Assembly (NCBI GenBank): GCA_947454235.1
Contig: CANGIY010000006.1
Coordinates: 1-64,000, forward strand
Source: Chitinophagaceae bacterium
GTDB lineage: Bacteria; Bacteroidota; Bacteroidia; Chitinophagales; Chitinophagaceae
DNA: 64,000 nt
Direction of reading: 5' to 3'
Positions within the stretch are counted from its first letter, which is position 1. The number at the start of each line of letters is the position of its first letter. The position numbers and the translations under genes are program-made. The notes under the pieces were generated by a model. It did not search any database. It saw nothing but the letters and a program-made list of their open reading frames with translations, and was not told the origin of the DNA. Below are positions 19,174 through 28,105 of the stretch, piece by piece.

Positions 19174-19224
19174 AACTTTCGGTTTTGTACAACATTTTGT
19201 CCTATAAATACCCCCACCCCCAAA

Positions 19225-19254
19225 AAACAGCAAAGCCTCCTTGTGGAGGCTTTG
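19225..19254 (-). terminator. Rho-independent terminator of the nuo operon
   Basis: A perfect 10-bp stem (CAAAGCCTCC at 19231-19240, GGAGGCTTTG at 19245-19254) with loop TTGT is followed on the minus strand by TGTTTTTTG. It lies 24 bases past the nuoL stop, between the convergent permease and nuoL genes. Confidence 0.85.
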
Positions 19255-19277
19255 TATGAATAAAATATTGTTCAAGT

Positions 19278-21164
19278 TTACTTGAAGCAGAAGAAGCTGA
19301 GGGCGAAAAGCACCACCATGCCTATTACCATGAAGAAGATATAAAAACCAACCTGACCGCTTTGTAAAAGTCTAAGTCTGTCGCTACCCCATTTCACTGA
19401 TTTGCCAACACCGTCAACAGTCGCATCAATACCCATTTTTTCAACGAAACGGTTCATGAAAACAGATAAACGCTCAATTGGTTTTACTACAACAGCATCG
19501 TAAATTTCATCGATGTACCATTTGTTTTCCATGGCTTTCGCAAGACCTGTAGAAGGCGCAAAATTTGGATTTTTGTGCATTGAGTAAGCCACTGCAATCA
19601 TCACAACTGAAACAGCAACTGAAATACCCATCAGCATCCATTCCATACTGGCTTCTATGTGACCTTCACCAATGTTAGAAACAACCGGTTTCAAATATTC
19701 ATTCAGGAAGTTAGGCATGTGGAACACTTCAGGCATACCTACGTAACCTCCAGCAACTGACAAAATAGCCAATACAACCAGTGGCATTGTCATTGCAGCA
19801 GGACTTTCGTGTAAGTGATGGTGTTGCTCTTCTGTTCCCCTGAATGAACCTGTAAACGTAAGGAAGTACAAACGGAACATATAGAATGCCGTCATCATTG
19901 CAGCAACAATACCCAGATAGTAAAGCACCGGATTATGTTCGTAAGCAGCTGTAAGAATAGCATCTTTTGAGAAGAAACCTGAAAGACCAGGGATACCAGA
20001 TATTGCCAAACAGCCAATTAAGAATGTAAGCTGCGTGATCTTCATGTGCTTGCTCAGACCACCCATTTTCCTGATGTCTTGCTCACCACCCATTGCGTGG
20101 ATGACACTACCAGAACCGAGGAACAACAACGCTTTGAAGAATGCGTGTGTCATAACGTGGAATACAGCCGTTGTATAAGCTCCAACACCCAGTGCAAGGA
20201 ACATAAAGCCAAGTTGACTCACAGTAGAATATGCCAGTACTTTTTTAATATCATACTGCCTGATTGCAATCGTTGCAGCAAGAATAGCCGTTACAAGACC
20301 AATGATTGCAACGATATTCAATGTTGCTGGCGCCAAAGTATAAAGCACATTTGAACGAGCAATCATATAGATACCTGCAGTTACCATGGTAGCAGCGTGA
20401 ATGAGTGCAGAAACCGGAGTTGGACCCGCCATCGCATCAGGTAACCATGTGTATAAAGGCACCTGAGCACTTTTACCCGTAGCACCAATAAAGAAGCAAA
20501 CTGTAATCCAGAAATACAATGAACCATTGCCTGCGCCACCCGAACTTAATTGAGTAAAGAAGTCTTTGTAGGTAAGCGTATGGAAATTAGCCAATACAAG
20601 CAACATACCCACGAGGAAGCCTAAGTCACCAATACGGTTCATTACGAATGCTTTCTTAGCTGCATTGGTGTAGTCGCGGTTTTTGAACCAAAAACCAATC
20701 AACAGGTAAGAACACAATCCTACACCTTCCCAACCAATGAACATAATGAGGTAGTTGGCACCCAAAACGAGCAACAACATCGAGAAAACGAACAAGTTCA
20801 GGTAGGCGAAATACTTCACCATGCCCGAATCTTCGTGCATATACGACATTGAATATACATGTATGAGAAAGCCTACACCGGTGATAATCAATAAGAACAA
20901 CGATGAAAGCGCATCAACCTGAAACGCAAATGGTATATTGATGTTGGCGGTTTGAATGAAATCAAACAAACGTACCGTAACCGGACCTTGAAATCCAGGG
21001 TTTCTCACTTCAAAGAATACCAGAAGCGAAACGACAAACGAAGCAAGAATTGCGCCGCTGCCAATTAACCCACCCATGTTTTTGGGCATCTTATTCCACA
21101 ACAAACCGTTGAGTAAGAATCCCAACAACGGGAAGAGAGGCACCAAATAAATGAATTGTATCAT
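19278..21164 (-). CDS. nuoL: NADH-quinone oxidoreductase subunit L
   Basis: This 628-residue antiporter-like membrane subunit of complex I has the family signatures GWEGVGLCSYLLIGFW, GKSAQVPLYTWLPDAM, GPTPVSALIHAATMVTAG and a broken-helix region around HAFFKALLFLGSG. Length and about 16 hydrophobic helices agree with normal NuoL, including the long C-terminal lateral helix region. It pumps protons or sodium in the distal arm of complex I. It starts 53 bases after nuoK and is the last gene of the operon, followed by a terminator. No nuoM or nuoN follows. Confidence 0.97.
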   Translation of the reverse strand: MIQFIYLVPLFPLLGFLLNGLLWNKMPKNMGGLIGSGAILASFVVSLLVFFEVRNPGFQGPVTVRLFDFIQTANINIPFAFQVDALSSLFLLIITGVGFLIHVYSMSYMHEDSGMVKYFAYLNLFVFSMLLLVLGANYLIMFIGWEGVGLCSYLLIGFWFKNRDYTNAAKKAFVMNRIGDLGFLVGMLLVLANFHTLTYKDFFTQLSSGGAGNGSLYFWITVCFFIGATGKSAQVPLYTWLPDAMAGPTPVSALIHAATMVTAGIYMIARSNVLYTLAPATLNIVAIIGLVTAILAATIAIRQYDIKKVLAYSTVSQLGFMFLALGVGAYTTAVFHVMTHAFFKALLFLGSGSVIHAMGGEQDIRKMGGLSKHMKITQLTFLIGCLAISGIPGLSGFFSKDAILTAAYEHNPVLYYLGIVAAMMTAFYMFRLYFLTFTGSFRGTEEQHHHLHESPAAMTMPLVVLAILSVAGGYVGMPEVFHMPNFLNEYLKPVVSNIGEGHIEASMEWMLMGISVAVSVVMIAVAYSMHKNPNFAPSTGLAKAMENKWYIDEIYDAVVVKPIERLSVFMNRFVEKMGIDATVDGVGKSVKWGSDRLRLLQSGQVGFYIFFMVIGMVVLFALSFFCFK

Positions 21165-21217
21165 AACTTATCGAAAGTCGTTTTTAAAAAATTGCCGTTT
21201 TCAGCTAATGTGCGGCC

Positions 21218-21523
21218 TTAGTGTTTAAGTCGGTTGAGAATATTAATATCAACCGATTGTACCTTTCTGTACATCATAACAATAATTGCGAGCCCTACCG
21301 CTACTTCCGCGGCTGCAACTACCATGATGAAGAATACAAAAAGCTGCGCGTTTACGTCGGCATACATTCTTGAAAATGCAACCAACAACAAGTTTACAGC
21401 ATTGAGCATAAGCTCAATGCACATAAAAATGATTACAGCATTCCTGCGTGTAAGCGTTCCCATAATGCCAATTGAAAATAACAAAAGGCTCAGGAACAAA
21501 TAATGTGTTGAACTAACAGGCAT
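21218..21523 (-). CDS. nuoK: NADH-quinone oxidoreductase subunit K
   Basis: The 101-residue protein has three transmembrane helices and the two conserved membrane glutamates, in MCIELMLNAVNL and VVAAAEVAVGLAI. Length and pattern match NuoK, which helps form the proton path of complex I. It lies between nuoJ (25 bases before) and nuoL (53 bases after) on the same strand. Confidence 0.97.
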   Translation of the reverse strand: MPVSSTHYLFLSLLLFSIGIMGTLTRRNAVIIFMCIELMLNAVNLLLVAFSRMYADVNAQLFVFFIMVVAAAEVAVGLAIIVMMYRKVQSVDINILNRLKH

Positions 21524-21548
21524 CTCCTATTGTAGTTTTTGTAGTTGA

Positions 21549-22067
21549 TTAATTTTCAGCGTGCGCGGCTGCAGGGTCTTTTTTACCAATGATAACCGCA
21601 CCTATCATTGCACTCAAAAACAGCACACTGCTGATTTCGAATGGCAATGTATACTTATGGAATAGCTCTTTACCAAGGTTCTCAATCAATCCAATTGGGG
21701 TTGTAGGCATTTCCATAGACTGATTTTTCACATCTTTTACTGCTGTAAGTATAACAAGGAACAAAATGCCCCCGCTCACTACCCCCGCAAGCTGTATCAA
21801 ATGCCCTTTCTGGGGCTCGACATCGGCATTTAGGTTCATAAGCATGATTACGAACAGGAACAGTACCATAATGGCACCGGCATAAACAATAATATTAACG
21901 ATAGCCAGAAACTGTGCATTCATTAAAATGTAATGCCCCGAAATTGCAAAAAACGTGAGAATGAGACACAATACACTGTGCACAGGATTGCGGCTAAGAA
22001 TGACACCGAGTGCACAGCCTACCGCCAACACCGATAACACCCAGAATAAAATACTATAGAAGTCCAT
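21549..22067 (-). CDS. nuoJ: NADH-quinone oxidoreductase subunit J
   Basis: The 172-residue protein has five predicted transmembrane helices and the NuoJ signature NIIVYAGAIMVLFLFVIMLMNL. It is a membrane subunit of complex I next to the quinone site. It begins 12 bases after the nuoI stop and is clearly co-transcribed. The charged Ala-rich tail (GKKDPAAAHAEN) is unremarkable. Confidence 0.97.
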   Translation of the reverse strand: MDFYSILFWVLSVLAVGCALGVILSRNPVHSVLCLILTFFAISGHYILMNAQFLAIVNIIVYAGAIMVLFLFVIMLMNLNADVEPQKGHLIQLAGVVSGGILFLVILTAVKDVKNQSMEMPTTPIGLIENLGKELFHKYTLPFEISSVLFLSAMIGAVIIGKKDPAAAHAEN

Positions 22068-22079
22068 TGTTGAAATGCG

Positions 22080-22571
22080 CTATTTTTTGGGAATGAGCAA
22101 ATCTTCCTTTTTGTAAATAAATCCCTTACGGGTATAATTTGCAGGCATTACTGTCTCTGACATGTAGATAGCATCCTTAGGACAAGCCTCTTCGCAATAA
22201 CCACAGAAAATGCAACGAAGCATGTTAATCTCATACTTAGCAGCATATTTCTCTTCTCTGTACAGATGCTCTTCACCCGGCTTACGCTCAGCAGCTTCCA
22301 TGGTAATAGCCTCAGCAGGACAAGCCAATGCACACAAGCCACACGCAGTACAGTTTTCCCTTCCCTGCTCATCGCGGTTCAGGATATGTAACCCTCTGAA
22401 TACAGGACTGAACGGCCTTTTTTCTTCAGGATAACTTACCGTTGCTTTTTTCTTGAAAACGTGGCCGACGGTGATGCTCAAACCTTTTAAGATAGAAGGA
22501 ATGTACGCCTTCTCACTCAACGTGAGCGGACTCCTATCTACCTGCACCGACCTTTTGGTTAATTTTTCCAT
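22080..22571 (-). CDS. nuoI: NADH-quinone oxidoreductase subunit I (two [4Fe-4S] clusters)
   Basis: This 163-residue ferredoxin-like subunit has two classical cluster motifs, CTACGLCALACP and CIFCGYCEEACP, which carry electrons toward quinone in complex I. It is the first gene of a nuoI-nuoJ-nuoK-nuoL run. Directly upstream is an intergenic region and an oppositely oriented lipoprotein gene instead of nuoH, so the operon is split from the remaining subunits. Confidence 0.97.
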   Translation of the reverse strand: MEKLTKRSVQVDRSPLTLSEKAYIPSILKGLSITVGHVFKKKATVSYPEEKRPFSPVFRGLHILNRDEQGRENCTACGLCALACPAEAITMEAAERKPGEEHLYREEKYAAKYEINMLRCIFCGYCEEACPKDAIYMSETVMPANYTRKGFIYKKEDLLIPKK

Positions 22572-22666
22572 CCGTTACTTTCCAAAATTGCTTTTAAAAG
22601 TTCTGTTTTGATTCATTAGGGCACACCGCTCAATCAGGACACACTACCCCTAAGTTAAAATCTTCG

Positions 22667-22674
22667 CAAATGTA
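22667..22674 (-). promoter_or_regulatory. Candidate -7 element for the nuoIJKL operon
   Basis: On the minus strand this reads TACATTTG, an exact TAnnTTTG match, about 95 bases before the nuoI ATG. A -33 TTTG at the right distance is not clear. Its presence agrees with an independently transcribed nuoIJKL unit. Confidence 0.35.
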
Positions 22675-22826
22675 ACAAATTTGAGTCTTACTATCCTATT
22701 CCAAAATAATCTATACCTGCGGTATTTTCCCCTTTTTTGAAGTTTTTTCAAAATTGTGGATAAACCGAAACGATAACGTAATTTTATATGCTCAATAAGT
22801 ACTTCACACCCACCCGGGAACTGAAC

Positions 22827-23150
22827 ATGAAAAACACTTTTAAGTTACTTGCTTTTGCTTCAATCACACTCGTTTCGTGTCATAAAGCGAACAGGACAAC
22901 TAGTTTTATGAACAATGCCACTATAACCGGGTACAACCTGAGTGCAAACATGTGTGGCGCAAAATACCTGCTTGTAATTCATGGCATCGCAGATTCAGGT
23001 GCACAGTTTGACAGCCTTCCGACTTCATCGCGCCTGACCATTGATAGCACTGCGTTCCCCATCAATATTCAAATCAACTGGCACGCAAACCACTTTAATT
23101 CCTGCGACACTATAGTCCACCGCATCACTATTGATTCGGTAGACCGCTAA
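22827..23150 (+). CDS. Small lipoprotein, unknown function
   Basis: The ATG at 22827 is preferred to the in-frame codon at 22788 because it begins a lipoprotein signal peptide ending in LVSC (Cys18). The 107-residue product is predicted to be lipid-anchored. Its body is beta-rich (KYLLVIHGIADSG, FPINIQINW) with three further Cys residues. No family is recognised. It stands alone between the divergent nuo operon and the convergent paa genes, and its stop codon overlaps the terminator region of the paa genes. Confidence 0.7.
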   Translation: MKNTFKLLAFASITLVSCHKANRTTSFMNNATITGYNLSANMCGAKYLLVIHGIADSGAQFDSLPTSSRLTIDSTAFPINIQINWHANHFNSCDTIVHRITIDSVDR

Positions 23151-23182
23151 AAAATAGCCCGCCAACTTGATGCTGGCGGGCT
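23149..23182 (-). terminator. Rho-independent terminator after paaB
   Basis: Arms AGCCCGCCA (23156-23164) and TGGCGGGCT (23174-23182) pair perfectly, and on the minus strand the stem is followed by ATTTTTTAG. It ends transcription from the paaAB side; the T-run overlaps the stop codon of the convergent lipoprotein gene. Confidence 0.82.
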
Positions 23183-23203
23183 GTGAAATATTCTTTACCT
23201 CAA

Positions 23204-23494
23204 TTACATGTATTTTACCTCATCAGGCAAATTGTAAAAAGTAGGATGACGATACACTTTATCAGCAGCCGGCTCATAAAGGCTGTCACTTTGCTTGGGG
23301 TCAGATGCGATGATGTTTTTGCTTTCAACCACCCAAATGCTTACTCCTTCCATACGACGGGTGTACACATCACGCGCATTTTCTATCGCCATTTCAGCAT
23401 CGGCAGCGTGAAGGCTTCCTACATGTTTATGATCTAGTCCGGCTTTGCTTCTAATAAACACTTCCCACAAAGGCCATTCATTTTTATTGCTCAT
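23204..23494 (-). CDS. paaB: 1,2-phenylacetyl-CoA epoxidase subunit PaaB
   Basis: The 96-residue protein begins WPLWEVFIRSKAGLDHKHVGSLHAADAEMA, the hallmark of PaaB, and has normal family length. PaaB is a small structural subunit of the ring-epoxidising multicomponent monooxygenase that acts on phenylacetyl-CoA. It lies 26 bases behind paaA and is followed by a terminator, so the run ends without paaC, paaD or paaE. Confidence 0.95.
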   Translation of the reverse strand: MSNKNEWPLWEVFIRSKAGLDHKHVGSLHAADAEMAIENARDVYTRRMEGVSIWVVESKNIIASDPKQSDSLYEPAADKVYRHPTFYNLPDEVKYM

Positions 23495-23520
23495 TCTATT
23501 GATTTTCTATTGTTTGAACA

Positions 23521-24462
23521 TTAAGCCGCCTTTTTGCGGTTTTTCCTTTTTTCAGCATGAGCCATGGCTGCGTCGCGCACCCATTGGCCTTTTTCCCAAG
23601 CTTGTTTCCTTGTTTCGAGGCGTTGTTTGTTACAAGGTCCGTTACCGGCAACTACATTCTTGAATTCAGCCCAGTTTGGTGTTCCGAATTCATAGTGTCC
23701 AGTCTCCTCGTTCCACTGCAAGTCTTTATCAGGAACAGTCAGACCAAGTATTTTAGCTTGCTCAACAGTAACGTCTACGAACTTTTGCCTCAATTCGTCG
23801 TTGGTGAAACGTTTGATTTTCCAGCGAACACTTTTCTCAGTGTTCGGGCTTTCAGCATCCGGCGGACCGAACATCATTAATGATGGCCACCACCACCTGT
23901 TCAGTGCATCCTGTGCCATTTTGCGCTGAATATCACTGCCTTTTGAAAGAGTGAGCATAATCTCGTAACCCTGACGTTGGTGAAATGATTCTTCCTTGCA
24001 CACACGCACCATAGCCCTTGCGTAAGGTCCGTAAGAGGTACGGCACAAAGGCACCTGATTCATGATAGCAGCACCATCAACCAACCAACCAATGGCACCG
24101 ATATCAGCCCAGGTAAGAGTAGGATAGTTGAAGATTGAAGAATATTTAGCTACACCGCTATGCAGTTGGTCGTAAAGTTGGTCGCGGCTCACACCCAATG
24201 TCTCTGCCGCCGAATAAAGGTAAAGTCCATGACCTGCTTCATCTTGTACTTTAGCCAGTAAAACTGCTTTCCGACGTAATGATGGAGCTCTGGTAATCCA
24301 GTTACCTTCAGGAAGCATACCTACTATCTCGCTGTGTGCGTGTTGAGAAATCTGCCTGATTAAGGTCTTACGATAATCGTCCGGCATCCAGTCTTTAGGT
24401 TCAATAGTAATGTCGCTTCCAATTTTTTGTTCAAATTGGTCAATTTGAGTCTGAATACTCAT
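23521..24462 (-). CDS. paaA: 1,2-phenylacetyl-CoA epoxidase catalytic subunit PaaA
   Basis: The start at 24462 ([15 protein letters not shown]) gives 313 residues, the usual PaaA length; the frame extends further upstream but that part is unrelated and includes the candidate promoter. Di-iron carboxylate ligand motifs are visible: Glu45, EAGH at 75-78 and later [11 protein letters not shown]. The enzyme epoxidises the ring of phenylacetyl-CoA in aerobic phenylacetate breakdown. Activity in known systems needs PaaC for PaaA stability and the PaaE reductase, neither encoded in this window. Confidence 0.96.
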   Translation of the reverse strand: MSIQTQIDQFEQKIGSDITIEPKDWMPDDYRKTLIRQISQHAHSEIVGMLPEGNWITRAPSLRRKAVLLAKVQDEAGHGLYLYSAAETLGVSRDQLYDQLHSGVAKYSSIFNYPTLTWADIGAIGWLVDGAAIMNQVPLCRTSYGPYARAMVRVCKEESFHQRQGYEIMLTLSKGSDIQRKMAQDALNRWWWPSLMMFGPPDAESPNTEKSVRWKIKRFTNDELRQKFVDVTVEQAKILGLTVPDKDLQWNEETGHYEFGTPNWAEFKNVVAGNGPCNKQRLETRKQAWEKGQWVRDAAMAHAEKRKNRKKAA

Positions 24463-24481
24463 AGTTGCGCTGATTTGCTGA

Positions 24482-24489
24482 CAAAGATA
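24482..24489 (-). promoter_or_regulatory. Candidate -7 element for paaAB
   Basis: The minus strand reads TATCTTTG, an exact TAnnTTTG match, 19 bases upstream of the paaA ATG at 24462. It supports the shorter paaA start and transcription separate from comEC. No matching -33 was found. Confidence 0.4.
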
Positions 24490-24563
24490 GTGACATTTTG
24501 CCCCCGTAATATTCCTTTTTTCAATCAGTGATTTACGTGTAGAAATAAAACACCACTTACTCA

Positions 24564-26627
24564 TCACTCCAAAACAAAGGCTCCTTCAATTCCTGTGCAA
24601 TGCAAATAAATGTGATTAGCCCTTGCCGTTTTCTGTAGTTCCCGTTGTTGTGTAATTGTAAAAGGTGCACCAACTATAATTAATTGAGGCGTCAGGGTCT
24701 TTTGAATGGCTACAATATCAGGAAATTGGTGTCCGGTGTACACCACAAAACCTACAGGGAGCTTTGCATTGGTATCAACTGTACCATCGACTATCATTAC
24801 CCGCTGGTAGTTCACCAAAAAGGCGCTTCCGGGGTCTTTTTTCATTTTTTGATGTATACCCCGCATTATATGCACCGGTTCTGTAGCTCTATTAATCGCT
24901 TTTTGATACACTGAATCAACTTTGCTTGCAGTAAATTCATGTCCATAGGCCAACTCGTAGTAAGGCACATTTTGTGTATTGTAGACAATCATTAGCTCTT
25001 GACCTGCATTTTTGTACGCCCCTACATTCACTGAAATCAGAAAAACCAAAACAGCCAAAAGCCCTAAATACACTGCATTTTTCGCTTGCCGAAGTATAAA
25101 ATAACCAAGTGCTGCAATGGCGATATAAACCAGCACCATTTCGTACGTACTCAAATATAACCTACTTAAAGCACCTGGTTGCCAATGCCCTAAGTATGCT
25201 ATGAACAAATTGAGTAATGTCACCGCTTTGCCCAAAATCCAGCCAATCCCTTCCGGCAGCAAAACTACGCCGGAAACCAATAAAATACCGAAACCCATAT
25301 ACAGCACTCCTTGCATAACAATTATGGCAACTACATTAGTTATTAAGAAGGACACCGGAAACTGATGGAAATAATAAATAACAATGGGTGCAGCGAGTAT
25401 CTCAGCAGCAAGAGTAGCAGCAACTACCGACCATAAGAACTTTGAGATCTTCCATTTAAAACGCAGCTTTTCATGAATGGGTTCGTAAAAAATTAATAGA
25501 GAAAGTACCGCCACAAACGACAATTGAAAACCCATTGAGAACAACCACATAGGCTGTGCCACCAACAAACAAAACGCTGCACCCATCAATTGATTGAATT
25601 GATTTTTGGGTTGTTCACTCATTTCTCCAATAGCCCAAAATGTAAACATGATCGCTGCCCGCACACCGGAAGCAGGCAAGCCAGCCACAATAATATAAAT
25701 CCACACCAATGGTAGGGCAATAAGGAACTTCACCCAGCGGTGTTTTCTATGCCTGATGAAGACCAATAGAGCTGAGATTCCTGTAAAAAACATGAGAATG
25801 TTCCCACCGCTAATGGCTATGACGTGGACAATGCCCGCTTTGGAATAATTGTCGCGCAGCTCGGGGTCAAGGTTTACTTCATCGCCCAAAATCATTGCCT
25901 GCAACAAACCCCTTGCAGTGGAATCGGGAATAAACTCATCTAACTGATTGTAACTCCAATTATGTAACCGTTGCATCCATGAAACTGCCTTACTACTTTG
26001 GCGCGCTACCAGATGTATATCGTTACCGCTGCAAAACGCCGAATAGAAAATGTTATTGGCGTTACAAAACCCTGCGTAGTCAAACTCACCGGGGTTCTTC
26101 CTGTTTTGAATTGGCTCCAGATTGCATGTAACCATTATTGTATCACCCGAATGATAAACTGGTGGAAATTGCTCGTTCCCGGCATATAAAAACACCTTGC
26201 CCGTAGCTTTAAATACTTCACCGTTCCTATAAATCCCACATACATCTGCCTTCAATTTGAATGAATGCTCTTTTACTTCCGGCTCGGCTTTAAGTGCCAC
26301 AATGTAAGTGGCGCCTTCACTCACTTGACGACCAACAAAAAGTTTATCGTTACGTACATCGTAATTAAAACAAAGCAGGTAGCCTACCGACCAAAAGCCC
26401 AACAGATAACCAACATTGAACAAACTATCTCTTATTACCGACCTACTCAAGTCGAGAAAAACTGCCAACAGCGCGCATAAAGCACCAACTAATAAAACCC
26501 AAAAAGCAAAATGCAATGAAACAGGGAAAAACCTATACTGCACTACCCCTACACAAAATGCCATTGTGATTCGGAAAAACGGAGCTCTTTCCCAAAACCA
26601 GGAAGTGTATTTGGGCCACCTTTCCAT
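24564..26627 (-). CDS. comEC: ComEC/Rec2 family DNA-uptake channel protein, C-terminal domain divergent
   Basis: The 687-residue membrane protein has an N-terminal DUF4131-like region (residues about 20-210) followed by the competence core. Core motifs are AMILGDE (245-251), [13 protein letters not shown] (265-277) and [12 protein letters not shown] (316-327), with many transmembrane helices to about residue 520. ComEC forms the inner-membrane channel for single-stranded DNA in natural transformation. The C-terminal 150 residues resemble the position of the usual metallo-beta-lactamase domain but lack an HxHxDH metal motif. The gene abuts the lipoprotein gene upstream. Confidence 0.9.
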   Translation of the reverse strand: MERWPKYTSWFWERAPFFRITMAFCVGVVQYRFFPVSLHFAFWVLLVGALCALLAVFLDLSRSVIRDSLFNVGYLLGFWSVGYLLCFNYDVRNDKLFVGRQVSEGATYIVALKAEPEVKEHSFKLKADVCGIYRNGEVFKATGKVFLYAGNEQFPPVYHSGDTIMVTCNLEPIQNRKNPGEFDYAGFCNANNIFYSAFCSGNDIHLVARQSSKAVSWMQRLHNWSYNQLDEFIPDSTARGLLQAMILGDEVNLDPELRDNYSKAGIVHVIAISGGNILMFFTGISALLVFIRHRKHRWVKFLIALPLVWIYIIVAGLPASGVRAAIMFTFWAIGEMSEQPKNQFNQLMGAAFCLLVAQPMWLFSMGFQLSFVAVLSLLIFYEPIHEKLRFKWKISKFLWSVVAATLAAEILAAPIVIYYFHQFPVSFLITNVVAIIVMQGVLYMGFGILLVSGVVLLPEGIGWILGKAVTLLNLFIAYLGHWQPGALSRLYLSTYEMVLVYIAIAALGYFILRQAKNAVYLGLLAVLVFLISVNVGAYKNAGQELMIVYNTQNVPYYELAYGHEFTASKVDSVYQKAINRATEPVHIMRGIHQKMKKDPGSAFLVNYQRVMIVDGTVDTNAKLPVGFVVYTGHQFPDIVAIQKTLTPQLIIVGAPFTITQQRELQKTARANHIYLHCTGIEGAFVLE

Positions 26628-27254
26628 TTATCTTTTCCGCTTTTGAGTGTAGGCAGTAAATAATTTATTGAGCATCACCAACTCACTGCAACGAGTGTCG
26701 TATTTAAGTTGGTCGAAAACGTCATTGGCTTCATTGACATTCAAGCCCTGAAACATGTTTACTTTCCAGTTGGTTTGTGGGCGGTCTTTCTTCAATTCAA
26801 GCGTAAGTGGAATTTGCGTACAAAAGCCATTGGTATCTCTAAACTGTGTGTAGTAGACATCGCGCAAAGCCCTGATGTAATGTTCTAAAGAATCACCACC
26901 GCCACCTTTCACGAGTATAGTTTGTACCGAGATTGTATCGTCACCGGGCAGCATTTTACCCTTGGCGTCTCGTTCAATCCTGTTTTGCCAGCGGGTGATG
27001 TAATCGAAAGTCTGGTCGCTTTCACCAATAATTTCATTGCCTTTGTTGATGATATCCCTTTGAGCATACACATCCTTTGCTGCAGCTAAAGAGTCCACCC
27101 TTTTTCTAAGGCGGTCTATGTTATCATCAATTAAAGATACCCCATGTGTTTCATGAGGGCGCTCGGCTGTATGTTTATTGGATTCTTCACCGGAATGCCC
27201 TTTACAACTTGTAAAGAACAAAACGATGATTGCCAGATTGTAGAAGTGGTTCAT
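26628..27254 (-). CDS. Lipoprotein resembling the N-terminal periplasmic region of GldM
   Basis: The 208-residue product has a lipoprotein signal peptide ending in FTSC (Cys17). The rest is mainly helical: a coiled-coil-like DNIDRLRKRVDSLAAA, then IIGESDQTFDYITRWQNRIERDAKG and a VQTILVKGGGGDSLEHYIRALRDVY segment. This order resembles the first periplasmic domain of the T9SS/gliding motor protein GldM, but the transmembrane helix and later domains are absent. The similarity is by eye and may be distant. It ends one base before the comEC start, so the two are probably co-transcribed. Confidence 0.6.
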   Translation of the reverse strand: MNHFYNLAIIVLFFTSCKGHSGEESNKHTAERPHETHGVSLIDDNIDRLRKRVDSLAAAKDVYAQRDIINKGNEIIGESDQTFDYITRWQNRIERDAKGKMLPGDDTISVQTILVKGGGGDSLEHYIRALRDVYYTQFRDTNGFCTQIPLTLELKKDRPQTNWKVNMFQGLNVNEANDVFDQLKYDTRCSELVMLNKLFTAYTQKRKR

Positions 27255-27385
27255 TATTAGATGCTCTATTGCAAAGCTATATAAAGCAGCAACAAAACCA
27301 TCTTCAACTGTTTTACATTCTATAAAGTGTTGCAGGAAAATGGAGGCAGGAAAGTAGGGTTTACAGGCTATTCAATTTACTTACC

Positions 27386-28105
27386 TTAATATTCTGTATC
27401 GAGATTGATGTATTTCAAAAACTCGCTTTTTGTGGCTTCATTTTCAAATTTACCGGCATAGAAACATGTTACTGTAGCTGAATCGGTATCTCTGATGCCT
27501 CGTGTTGATACGCACATGTGTCGCGCATCAATCACTACTGCAATATCATCGGTCTCCAAAAGGTTTTGTAACTCACGGCCTATCTGCATTGTTAAACGCT
27601 CTTGTACTTGGGGGCGTTTTGCAAAGTACTGCACGATTCTATTCAGCTTTGAAAGCCCAATTACCTTACCCGATGAGATATAGGCTATATGCGCTTTACC
27701 ATAAATTGGCACAAAGTGATGCTCACAGTTACTGAACAAAGAAATGTTCTTTTCCACCAGCATGTGACCGTATTTGAATTTATTTTCAAATAATGCCACA
27801 TCGGGTTTGTTTTCCGGATTCAGTCCTGAAAAAATCTCCTTAACATACATTTTAGCAACGCGCTTGGGTGTACCTTTCAGGCTATCATCGGTCAAATCGA
27901 GACCCAGGGTTTCCATAATACCCTTAAAATGCTGTTCGATAAGTGCCATTTTTGCATCGTCGCTTAACTCAAATGCATCAGCCCTCAATGGCGTGTCGAC
28001 AGAGGTCGAAATATGTTCATCGCCTATTGCATCTACTTCATCTTCTTCGAGTACTAAATCGATGCGATTATGCTGGGAATTCGGCAAAGTTTTTGTCGGT
28101 TTCAT
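27386..28105 (-). CDS. folE: GTP cyclohydrolase I
   Basis: This 239-residue enzyme converts GTP to 7,8-dihydroneopterin triphosphate, the first step to folate, biopterin or 7-deazaguanine compounds. Zinc ligands Cys127 and His130 (SNCEHHFVPIYGKAHIAYI) and Cys198 (DARHMCVSTRGI) are present, as is the substrate-site segment GLSKLNRIV. The first 45 residues are an acidic extension before the usual fold. Its start overlaps the end of the PTPS/QueD gene by 38 bases, so the two form one transcript in the order PTPS-folE. Confidence 0.97.
   Translation of the reverse strand: MKPTKTLPNSQHNRIDLVLEEDEVDAIGDEHISTSVDTPLRADAFELSDDAKMALIEQHFKGIMETLGLDLTDDSLKGTPKRVAKMYVKEIFSGLNPENKPDVALFENKFKYGHMLVEKNISLFSNCEHHFVPIYGKAHIAYISSGKVIGLSKLNRIVQYFAKRPQVQERLTMQIGRELQNLLETDDIAVVIDARHMCVSTRGIRDTDSATVTCFYAGKFENEATKSEFLKYINLDTEY

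Noticed and set aside
20046-20354. 102-residue plus-strand open frame
   Set aside because: It is antisense to nuoL and has a composition unlike neighbouring proteins.
23521-24567. Longer paaA starting at 24567
   Set aside because: The extra N-terminal residues are unrelated to PaaA, the family start at 24462 fits, and a promoter-like element lies in the extra region.
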